From assembly GCA_036362985.1 (NCBI GenBank), contig JAYGXS010000002.1, forward strand, positions 88,894,094 through 88,958,093: a DNA stretch of 64,000 nt, read 5' to 3'. The stretch is from Ligula intestinalis (lineage: Eukaryota; Platyhelminthes; Cestoda; Diphyllobothriidea; Diphyllobothriidae). Shown here piece after piece: positions 11,901 through 23,900 of the stretch (position 1 is the first letter of the stretch; each line of letters starts with the position of its first letter). A program made the position numbers and the translations under genes. Under the pieces are notes generated by a model that saw nothing but the letters and a program-made list of their open reading frames with translations, searched no databases and had not been told where the DNA came from.

Positions 11901-14900
11901 CGACTTTGACGAAGACAGCCATTGTGGCAAGATTGTTTTGATTAGAAACATTACGAAATGGCGAGAAAGTGACCAAACCATGAATCCGTGAGGGTCGAGT
12001 TTTCTCCCAGTCGCGTCGTGTAAACAGCCTTTTGGTCGGCCACATGGCCAGTCGCACCGAATTCGCCCACACTGGGAAGACGGATTACCCGTTGGCCTAG
12101 CTGCTGGCTACCCAGCGCGTCCACAGGCTCGCGGATAGTGGAACGACCTTCAGTGAAGGTTAGCTGTGAAATAAGCGGACTTTCGGGTCTGGCGAAGAAG
12201 TAGTCGCAGACCAGCAGCGGCAGTGCTATCAGGGCGCTGCGGGCTGAGGCCTGGCAAGTAGAAAGTGTCGCAAGGCCTGACGACGGCTCTGTGACATGGC
12301 GAGCGTAAACTGCCATCAAGTAAGTTCGCCTGCCACCGCTGCCTTGTGGCTAGGCTATTGAGTCAAAGTGCTAGAGGAGACAACTTCGAGCAAACAATCC
12401 GTGCGGCTGTTGGGGACCCACCCATACTCAAAATTTCCAAGACACCTCATGAAATCGATTTCCGACCTATCTATTTGTCAACACTTGGCGATTAGGGTGC
12501 CGCATGCGAGACTCCCTATGTACGTGCTGCCATCAGAAAGTGAAGCACTTAACTACCTGAATACGGAATACTTGCTGGTATGAGCAGTTCCCGGGCTTTA
12601 GAATTCATTAAAGCAGCAATACAGTATGTGATCGCCAAAAGTGGTACAGGCTGATCCGCACCATTTTCTAATCACATCAGCCGTAGGCTGCAGTGGAACT
12701 CAGCAGCCTCCTAAGATGCCTTAGTTGCCTTTTCAGGGAAGCACAACTTGCCTCACGACGAAAGAAGTTATTAAAAAAATACCTGAGAAGAAGAAGACTC
12801 GATCGCTGGGACAATGCGTTTATTCGCCTGAAGTTTCGACATCCATCGGGGATTCACTATCAGAGACCTGAGTAGGAAACAGATACAGAAACGGGTCTGC
12901 TACGGTTTCTGCTACTATTTCCTATTCATGTCTCTGATAGTGAATCCCCGAGGAACGTCGAAACGTCAGGCGCATAAACGGATTGTCCCAGCGGTTGAGT
13001 CTTCTTCTTCTCAATTGCTTCCTGGGACTCGCGTGTTCGCTTGTACTGGCAAAAAGACATAAAAAAATGGAAGTTTACGACGTCTACACAGCTGAACGTG
13101 GATGCTGTATGTAACAAACGTTTTCATACATCCAAAGATTGGTGGATTGTATCGAAAATTGGTTCGGCATAACAATAAAGCTCAGAAGTCAATCCGTATG
13201 ACGGAAGCTACCATACTGTTTTCAAAACCGGAATTTCGTCAGCATCGTAGTAAATCCAGCTAAAAGCCATTGTTTTGATAAAGAAAACCATAAAGCAGTA
13301 GAGTAAGATACCTTCTCAAATTATTCTTCCAAAGGTGGCACAACTGTGCTGGGTCTGCTGGGAAAATTGAATCAAAAGGGCTTTTCAATTTGAGTCGCTA
13401 CTTTTTGTCTCCTTCCATTCGCATGTAACATTTTTTATATATACTCCGGTTGACCTACCTCGCCCAATATGAACCGATCTTCATCCCTCGTTGTTTATTT
13501 GAACAAAAATGAGGTCATGAGTGCGCGAGGTCACGACGCTAGCGCCGTTTTAAAAGCAGTCCAATTTGGCCTATAGTTGACGACTTTTCCAAGGACATTT
13601 ACCCGCCATGTCGAAAATGGCAGTCATTGACGATTATGGATTACTTTGGATTTCTCGGTGTTGTGAGTTTGTCCGCTTAGTCGTATTCCTTTTAAATGGA
13701 GGACTTTTGCTGGAAAAAATTAGAATGATATCTTCAAAATAAAGCGTATCTTTCTCTCTCTCCCTCCCTCTGTAAGTCTATATTGCCATGATTACCCAGA
13801 CATCACCACCTAGCGCACTTTCTTGGCAGCATAAGATCGGGCACAGAAAGTGCACACGCTCACCGCAAATGTGCGCCACCTTAAAAGAACTTTGCAGTTT
13901 TGTAAAAAACAAAAAATCTTAGGCCTCAAATAGTTAAAAAGGTCGTGTGCTGACTGGAGAAACCGCATCACATAAATTCTATTTATACGGATCCCCCGAA
14001 CCCCTGATATCCAGGCAAGTAAATTGACTTGATATTAGCCTCACCCATACGTCGGCTTCCTCCTAGCGCGTTCAGTCGTATCTCAAATAAAGGATCCTAA
14101 AAACACGAGGGCAGCAGACTGACATGATTTATCGTATTCAATGCGATAACAGTTTTTGTGGTTAAACTGGTCATACAGGTTGACGCCTGGACACATGTAT
14201 AAATGAACACAAAGTGGCTGTCCGCCGCCCCCCCCCCCCCCCCCATCCTTGGCGTTTTTGTCTTATGCACACGAAAGTCATCACTGCCTCTCAATTGGAC
14301 GGATACTCCATTGGTCACATGGTCAACACAAACAGTCCTGAGACTCCAAAACAGCCACTACACCAACCCGGGCAGTCTGTTTAATAATATGCGCACACAC
14401 TGTTCACGGACCCATAGTGCCAATCCCCAAATCAACGGCCACTTAACCCTATCAGACCGCCTGGAGCTCACTTATCAGCTAAACCATGTGCCCTCCAACA
14501 CAGCAATCTGCAACTGTAAACCCCTTCCCGCTCTCTCCCCAATGCCGAGAGTTATCTTAACGATGTACCCACTCTTCTCAAGGTAACCCGAGGACTCAAA
14601 AGGGCATGCCGCAGTAGTGCTGGGTCTAACTATTCACCTCATCTGACGATGGATTTGTGCTACCAACCTGACAATTTGCGAGCACTACTCCACTTTTCCC
14701 ACGTGGCTACCTCCTTTTGTACCACATCAGTTCTAAACGCATATTGCGTCGGCTCCAGATATAAGTATATTGCAGGTTTCACATATGCCGACCGCTTACG
14801 TTTCGCAAAATAGAAAATCGAATATGGCAATCGTCGCTTCGTTCAGGACAGGGTGTAATACCGTACTTCCGCATAGATACTAGTGAAAAGCCCAGACACG

Positions 14901-17900
14901 CGTTTCGCCGATGTTTCTGCTACTGCATGATACAGCAACAAGCGGTTCGGCTCTTCAGTAGGCCCCCAAGGTTCTCAATGCGGTTTCGAGTACATGACCT
15001 CCAGATAATAATCAAGGAAATAATCGCGGAAATTATTAAGTGCATGAAATGGAAGTAGGTGGACGAAACTTGACTTTTAAGGGTCAGACCATAGAGTTCG
15101 ATGAACATTTTCAACTACTGCGGAATAACCACGGAAATGTCCATTCTACAAACGAGTAGCACTACAAGTAGTGTGAATTCTATATGACAATGACGTCATA
15201 ACGGACTAACGCATAGATACTAGCTAAAAGCCTAGACAGGTGTTTCGCCGATATTTCTGCTACTGCATGATACAGCAAGGAGGGGTTGAGACTGACTTTT
15301 CTGACACTCTCTTGTTTCCATCGTCAGAGTAACGTGGTGGTTGTTCCTGCTTGCCGGGACTGTTTCAGCCCTGCTGCATGCCTGTTTTCCAATCCATGTT
15401 CAGCGCACGAACTTTGACCTGCTTGTTCGCTGCTGACTGCCCGTGAGATTGACCGCTGGGGGACTCGTGTGACCTTTGTCGCCTCTGCGGCTGTTTTAAT
15501 TGTTGGCAAGTCAGTGCGCGTACTGGTCTGTCCCTCGTCCACCGGCGGACTAATTACTTGTTGCTGCACGCATGAGCTCCTGTCAACCTCGTGTGCGCGG
15601 TAGCGGTGAGGTAGCGTTCCACTTTACTCACCCGGTCCCTGGCCGACCTCTCTCCTATCTTCCTCTTGCCTCGGTTCTACTCCACGCTTGTGTCTTCTTC
15701 GCCGTCCTGTTGGCCTTGTTCTAGCTGACTCGAGCCGTTTGCGTACCGCCTGGTAAGCAGGATGAAGGTCTATGGCTCTGTTAAGTGTGCCAGTCGAAGA
15801 CCAACTTTCCAGCAGAAGTCTAGCCATCTTGTCATTGGCTCGGCCTATTACCCTTGCATTGTCGAAGGCGAAGGTGTGCTTCTTTTGCCGTACGTGTTCA
15901 TACACTATACAGTTTATCCCCGCGGTCGATTGCGCACTGATGCTCATGCAACCTGGTGCCAAGGCGTCTGCCTGTTTCACCGACATACCTTGCATCGCAG
16001 TCTTGACATGGTATGCTGTAGACCACGCCTGACTGTTCTGTCTACGGTAGCTGGTCTTTGGGCCTCATAATCTGAAGTCTGATGGTTGATTCCGGCTTGT
16101 GAGCCACACCGATCCCAAATGGCTTCAGGATTCCTGCCGTCGCCTCGGATACGTTCTTCACATAAGGGATAGCGAGCCAAAACTTGGGGCCTTCTCCCTT
16201 CGACCGCTCAAGGTGGGGCTTCTTAAGGCACTTGCGTATGAAGGACTTTGGATGACCGTTGGCTCCAAAGAGCGCATGCAAGTATTTAACCTCCTCCTTC
16301 TTTCCACTGTCGTCGCTGCAGTGTGTCTGAACACGTTGGAAGAGGGTTCTAACACAACTGCGTTTGTGCCCGACAGGGTGATTACTTTTGAAGTGGAGGA
16401 TGCGTATGGTGTTATTTGCCTTTCGATACACCGTTGTCCTTATCGTCCCGTCTTCCAGCTTCGTCACCTGTACATCAAGGAAGGGTAATTGGTTGGTGTC
16501 CTCTTCTTCTTCCATAGTGAACTGGATGTCAGGAAAGATTGAATTGAGCAGTGCCTTGAACTCTTGCACTTTGTTCCTTCTGATGACGATAAACGTGTTG
16601 TCGACTTATCTGGCCCAGAACTTCGGGGGAGAGGAGCTGAAGACCAGCCGCTCGAGCCTCTGCAAAACAGCTTCAGCAATAAGGCCAGAAAGAGACGAGC
16701 CCATCGGTGTCCCCTTCTTTTGTTCGTAAACTTGGCCATTGAAAGTGAAGAATGCTTTTAGACACAGCCCCAGGAGCTAAATAATATCCGCTCGCTTGAG
16801 TTTTTTGGTCGGTTTCATCGTATTTCTCTTGGAGAAGACAGTCAATCGTGTCGATGGCCAGACTGGGTGGAATAGATGTAAACAAGGAGATCACGTCAAA
16901 TGACACCATCACCTCGTCTGCCTCCACTTCCAAGTGGTGGATGCGGGTCAAAAATTCTTTAGCAGACTTCACTGTCCACTCTGAATCCTTGGTAAGGAAG
17001 CACAGCCGCTGGTACAGCCACTTTGACAAACCAAAAGTTGGAGTGCCACGTAGAGATATGATGGGGCGTAAGGGCACTCCTGGCTTGTGCATCTTTGGTA
17101 GGCCATAGAAACGTGCCCTTGCTGCATCCGTAGCCTTTGCAGCCAGCGCTTCCCTTCTCGTCAGGGCTCCTGTCTTCTTCAACTTATCGATCATCTTATT
17201 AATGGCGGTTTCGAGTTTATTGAACTCGCTGTCAGTCGATGGAACATACGAATTCTCGTCCATTAACAGATTGTGTATATTCGCACAGTAGTCGACCTTA
17301 TCCATGACGACACTTGAGCGCCCCTTGTCGGCAGGCAGGGTGACGATATCCTTCATCTTCCTTATGTTCATAAGTTCACGAGCTTCTGACTCGCAAATCA
17401 TCATCTGACTTTTTTGCTGGAAGAGTAAAGATGACACCTGTTGGCATATGGCGTTTTTTGCTCGCCTCGTCTGCCCCACATTTATGCAGCCCTGATTCGA
17501 AGGATGCAATAAAGTCTTCTATTCGAGCATCTCTCGTACTGAACTTCGCGTCATAGGAAAGGACCGATAACTGTGACTGGGTGAGACGATGAAATGACAA
17601 GTTGTGGACCAGGTTTGCGTCAGAAGTGGGTTGTTTTTGTGGACATATTTTGTTAAAATTTTCAATGAGGTTGGCGTCACCCTTACGCCCCATCGTATCT
17701 CTACGTGGCACTCCAACTTTTGGTTTGTCAAAGTGGCTGTACCAGCGGCTGTGCTTCCTTACCAAGGATTCAGAGTGGACAGTGAAGTCTGCTAAAGAAT
17801 TTTTGACCCGCATCCAACACTTGGAAGTGGAGGCAGACGAGGTGTCATTTGACGTGATCTCCTTGTTTACATCGATCGATAGGATATCTGGACCTCAAAT

Positions 17901-20900
17901 TTCTGCGCATATTAGTATATGACCTCCAGATAATAATCAAGGAAATAATCGCGGAAATTATTAGGTGCATGACATGGAAGTAGGTGGACGGGACATGACG
18001 GGACCCTTGAGTTCGATAAACATTTTCGTCGAAGACAATCAACTACAGCGGAATAACCAGGGAAATGTCCATTCTACAAACGAGTAGCACAAGTAGTGTG
18101 AATTCTATATGACAATGATGCTATACCATACTTCCGCATAGATACTAGCTAAAAGCCCAGACAAGTGTTTCGCTGATGTTTCTGCCACTGCATGATACAG
18201 CAACGAGGGGTTCGGCTCTTCAGTAGGCCACCAACGTTCTCTAGGCGGTTTCTAGTATATGACCTCCAGATAATAACGAATAATTATACATACAGGATAG
18301 GGTTCTTCCAATTAATAGACTTATCTCAAGCATACCCTAATGGCAATGTTCCGGAACCAAAGGAGAGAGTGGTTCCAGTTGAACAATGGTCCCACTTTGG
18401 TTCCACTTTCGTCCCACTGCGCCGTGATTGCGTATATGGGCGGTATTCCGTGCACTGGCCGGGGTAGTCTACAAGCCGTCATCGAAATCGATGGTCGACC
18501 ACCCACACACAAGTTCCCACGTCCACCTGAGACTACAGTCGTCCCCTACACCTCTACCCCAGACACCCCCCCTCTATTTGAACGCGTGTGCCCTGAGCAC
18601 AGGTTTCTCGCCCTAGGCATACGCCGGCAAAATTTGCCAGAGCAAGGCATCGATCCAGGCGCCGCATCTGAAGGGGGGGGGGGGGGTAGCAAACGCAGGA
18701 GGCGTGCGTGCGCGTAGGTTTTTTCTCAGGTGGACGTGGGAGCTTGTGTGTGGATAGTCGACCATCGATTTCGATGACGGCTTGTAGACTACCCCGGCCA
18801 TTGCACGGAATACCGCCCATATACGCAATCACGGCGCAGTGGGACGAAAGTGGAACCAAAGTGGGGCCATTGTTCCACTGGAACCACTCTCTCCTTTGGT
18901 TCCGGAATCTTGCCATTAGGGTAGTGGTTAATAATGTTGGGCCGTTCACCTGGAAATGGGAAGAGTTCACAGCGGGAAGGCTAGATCCAAGCAACTTTAT
19001 GGCAGCGGCCAGCTCCTGCACATTCTTCAGCGGTGTTGCCTCCCCACCCTCAACTTCCGATTTCGCAGCAGTTTCCGCCGAATTCGGGTTAGAGGAGGCT
19101 AGCTGCTCGATCTTTCCAACCGAACGCATCACGAGTTTGGCGCAGGCAGCAAAGAGGTCAACCATGTCCAGACGGAAATGCAGCCAATTTTTCTGTTTAG
19201 AAAAGAAAAAAAACATTATATAAATGTCGACAAAATAACGCATTCAGCGGCGTTAAAATTTGAAAGGAGTCGGCCCTTTTCACATCTGTCACAACTGTGT
19301 GTTTTCAACCGTCATTTATACGCGGCTGAGATTGGGTATACACAATAACCGGTCGGCTGCTAAACGGAAGAAATTAGAATTTCAAATGCTTCAGAAAAAC
19401 TGGTGGCCAAATATGATAGCAAATGTGTTATCCTCAAGACGCAGACCTGCATATGTTCTTCAGGCAAAGTTGCCGAGAAGTGAAAAGGGAGTTTTTAGTC
19501 GTTATATCCGACTGCTGTTAAGGAAATTATCTTAGTCGTTTAGCACATTATTCAATGCCATTTTCAACACAGGTCGCCAGTCAATTCACGGTGGAATGCA
19601 GAAGCAAAAGGTAGTATTTTTTTCTAATGGGAAAAGCGGCTTCGGATACCTGAAGGTATCAGCACACTTAAAGCATGGAATGATAAACACCAGGATACGA
19701 CCGCGTGAAATGCAGTACAGTCTAATCTCACATGAAAACAGGACGCAAAAAACTGCAGAGTGCAGGTACTGACTCGGCGTAAAAAATGCATTTGCAGAGT
19801 GAGTAGTAAGATCTAGCGACAAGAGTGGGCCGGTAGCCAAAGTCAGGGATCAGAAACGAACTCCGTTGAGGTACAACCTACCTGCCTTAAACTTATTGCA
19901 TATACCCTAAAACATGACTGGGGAAGCCTAAACGTAGTAGCTGGATAACGCAGATTTCGCAACCGAGGTCCTTCGATGCTCATGAATCAAATCTACCAAA
20001 ACCGTTTTCTTTATATGAAAAGCAATAAACCGTTCCATCGCTCACAATCTTGTGTGCTTGCGCTTCTCAATATATGCATTATAGGCAAGACTTTACTCAC
20101 TGAAGCAAGCACTGATTGTTGCTAAGATAAGTGGATCCTCTGGTGATTACCTTCGCGAAGGACCAAGACCCTAGAGGGAGACACACTTTATACAATGCAG
20201 CGAGGAACTAACGCTAAGCCATTTAGGTGGTAAAAGGGACGTGTGTGTAAGGTGATTTAAGAATAAAGAAAAGCCTTTACTTCGATTCGAATTAGGTCGG
20301 GAAAAACAATTGATGTCCGTGTTTCCATTATAATAGACAAATAGCGCCAGCTAGACACTAAGAAATAAAATCAAGTTATAGATTCTCACTAACAGACTGG
20401 CAACCTGCCCAAAGTACTAGTACACTTGAGCTACTTGTTAAAAACCAGTCGGCAATCTCTGTGAGATTCGAGCCTACGAACCTATGCAATGCGCCAATCA
20501 GCTGGGCTACGAGGCTTCGCCATGAGTCGTGAGTGTAGCCAAACTTGCGCTAAGTTATCGGCCCAGCCTCGTAGCTCAGTTGGGCAGAGTGTTGGCTGTA
20601 CTGAAGCCTTGCACGTGCTGGCTTGGCTTCGAATTCCACCGAGGCCGCCAAGTTGGTTCCAATTGGGACCAATTTCCAAAAGTCCTTTACTACTGACTAT
20701 GAAGATCCTAAATTGTGGACCTAAAATCAGGGCTGGGCGGCATTTGGTCGTTAAACAGGTGATTGTAGTTCTCGCCGAAAGACGCCGCATCGCGTAGAAA
20801 TTGATATGCTAGAGGACATACATTAGAATACATGTGGTGCCACCGCTACAGGACACTGGCTGGTGGGGAATGACGCCAGGGCAAGTAATATGCCTGTCGG

Positions 20901-23900
20901 CAATGCAGAATGCGGCGCTTTGCGTAAAGTGGCTCCAGTGACTCACAAACTTTCTACTTGATGGCAAAAAAACCCCTTCAAACGCGCCGCGAGACGGGTT
21001 AGGCTATAATCTTTACCCGGTGAGAGATGAAAATCTGGCTGGAATCAGTTATACCCCAAAAAGAGCATGGTTGGCGAACAGTGTGTGTGTGTGATGAAGT
21101 CGTTTACTATTTGGAGACAAGAAGGATCGGTTAGGCCAGCTAAGGCTTAAACGCAATGCAAGACGTTAATCTGTGAATTCAAAGTGCAGAGCGTTGACTT
21201 CAATTTGCAATGAGTCAAACAAAAAAGCAATGAGAACGTAGTCGCAGACAAAGTCCAACGATAGACGACCTAGTCCAGAGGAATACTTGTACATTTAGGT
21301 AATTTTTCAAAAAAAAATCACTTTAGAATGTTGTTCAGTAACAAACAACAGGCTCGTGAGGGCAATACACGGGTCAACCGCAACATAATAGTAAATCCTA
21401 GATAGGACAGACTTTGTTGGTTTTCTTACGACAGGTCACTCTTAAACATGAGACTATGGCTGCCGATCAAAAAGCCTGACGTCCCTTAGGCTCAGCTACT
21501 TGTCTAAGGGGGGCAATATTCTCTCAAATATAGCCTGGAAACCAGCTGGAAAGGAGACAAACTACCAACATTGAGATGGCTGATTAAGTCAAATTCCAGC
21601 ATCGTTGCAAACGCAAGCCTGCAATAATGGAGGGGGCGGTACATGGCTAAGCAGGATTTAACAGTACACCTTGGCGGGTAGATTAGAAAAACTTGAATGA
21701 AACCTTGTAAGAGGTTTGCTTGTGCGACATTCAGAACCATCTACCAGTGTGAATTTTATATTTTCAAGCAGTTTGACGCGCCGTGAAAAGGCGCTAGTTG
21801 GAGCAAAAGACTAATGTTTTTTTCATATTTCACAGTCGTGCAAGACTGGGTTGGCTGGGCTGCCAAGAACGATTAACAGGGCTAGTTGGTCACAGCTAGG
21901 GTATGTTTACTGAGAGGGAAGGTAGGGAAAGATACTTAAAGTTAACACGAGTGAAGTCCGTGGTCTTGTTTGGCACCAGCTCGAGGGGCTTTATTGAAGA
22001 GTGCTTTCCAGCAGGCCATATTTCGACTTTTAATGACACGAGAAGTTTTCAACTGCGAGCACCAGTGCCGATACCACAGACGCGTGCGCTTTGGTATGTG
22101 GTGTCAAACTGAAGGGCTTAGTGCAGACAAGAGCGAAACATGCTTTTACCCAATTCATCCAACATGGGGCCGGAAACGCAGAAAAAAAGCCCCATAGTGA
22201 CGCGCGCGCCAATCTTAAAAAAAGGAGGCGAAAAACTGTTGAGACGCAGTGTTCACAGAGTGCTAAATAAACTAAGCAGATAAACGCAAAATACTTAAAA
22301 TTAATCATCGTAAACTTATTACTATATAAAAAAACAAACAACCATAATTTTAGAGATTCAACGAAAAAATGAGCGAGAGAAATAGGGTACCTCGTGATCG
22401 AAAGTGTCCAGCTGATTTACAGGGTTTTGCTCGCGCCTAAAAGACAAAAGTAGCAGTAAATAGATAAGGAATTTTTTGCAGAAACTTAAGCTTTGGAGAC
22501 GTGCATTCATGATTAATGAGGCCATTTCTTAACTGCTGAAACACACACAACGATAGTGTTGTTAGAACACGGAGTGAGCTTAGTGACACAGTCGAATAGG
22601 CGACAAGATTCCGAAACGTATTTCCTGAATCTTCTTAAAATGGTCGACTAAAAAATCCAGCTGAAGTACTCTATGAAGTTTATGAAGCAGACGGTAAGAA
22701 AAACGTTCGAAACGGCAGGAATGGAAATAAACGAGGGCGCCCTAACTAAAATGACAATCACGATCGAGCAAAGACAAGGTCAATAAGACCGGGGATGAGG
22801 GAGGGTTTATATGGCTGGCGCGGTAGTCACTCAACACGCGCACACTTGACATAGCCATCTCGCTAGGTATGCTCTCGCCTTCGCTGAAGCGCCATAAAGG
22901 CCACATTAAAATGGAGCCATTGCAACCTGACTCTCAGCCCTCCTTCTCCTCCCATACGCAGACACAAACACACGCGTACAAAAGGAGCAGCAACGTAGGG
23001 GGGCCCGAGTTTTCCCGTCAGTTGGCGAACCCTCCAAGCCACGGCTTTTAGCGCACCGTGATGGATTCGAGCGCATTCAGATTTATTATGGTGAGGCGAG
23101 AAACGAGCCGAGGGTCGACCTCACTTTCTCACCCACCGTTTAGTGACCGCCTAGCTACTCGGGAGTGTCTAGCCACTGCTTTGGAATATAAAAGAGGATG
23201 GAGAAAGAGTTAAGCTGCCTGTCCTTAAGACGATTTTCTGCGACAAAAAATCAAGACAGCAGTTACACAAAATCATTTAACTCAATTCAAATGATACCCG
23301 GTGAAAGCCCCCTTGCTTCGGATCTACTACCTGGGAATCGAATTTTCAGTACTATTACTGATACCAGGAAGGTTCATATACCTGACCGCGTTATGGTCCA
23401 GACTTAATCTCTTAGGGATGATGCCGGAACGCACTACTAGTGAACAGGAGTATCAATGGACCGCACGATACAACTTACCAAAGTTCACCATGGTAAGGCT
23501 GTGCGAGAGACGACTACCAATCAAGAGAGGTGTATACTAAACAATATAGTGTCGCCAACAAAGTTTGCGACTGCCTTTCAACTGATTCCTTTTTAATCTA
23601 TATCATGCCTAACGGTCAATGGCTAATGACAGTTCGACCGTCGGTTTCGACTACGTCCCACCATGTGATCCACACCGTGGTTGTTGTTGTTGCAGGACTA
23701 ATTGCAAGGGAAGTGGCTTTAGAACAACGATTTCCGGATCTTCTTCAGATACCGCACTGTGAAAGAGGGTCTTCGGACGGTTAGGTCGATCGGCGCTCCC
23801 AGTCTGTAGTCAACACCGAACTCCTGAACTCCGGCAACTACCTCGGCTGCGCATTCCATCAGGTGTTCGTTGGTCTCTTCCTGCCCACAGGCTGCACACG

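Larger units (their letters stand above)
14865..18290 (-). mobile_element. Penelope-like retroelement with hammerhead-bearing terminal repeats
   Basis: Reading on the minus strand: a 5' repeat (18290-17913), an inverted RT fragment (17880-17692), a broken ORF (about 17676-15870) with Penelope-type RT and GIY-YIG nuclease, a 3' UTR, and a 3' repeat (15288-14865). The flanking repeats share a ~340-bp unit (TGACCTCCAGATAATAATCA, CGGAATAACC, GTCCATTCTACAAACGAGTA, CGCATAGATACTAG) and are placed like the pseudo-LTRs of Penelope elements. Each side holds one complete hammerhead motif in the same direction as the ORF. The element sits sense to NAA25 in intron 11. Confidence 0.85.

Noticed and set aside
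15290..15320. Third hammerhead with CTGACGA on the minus strand next to the truncated repeat
   Set aside because: The bases after CTGACGA cannot pair with TCGGC before GAAA, so stem II is missing.
20566..20645. Candidate tRNA gene (A and B boxes visible)
   Set aside because: The anticodon arm does not fold and related heads recur at 20440 and 50020 with added bodies, so these are tRNA-derived SINEs.
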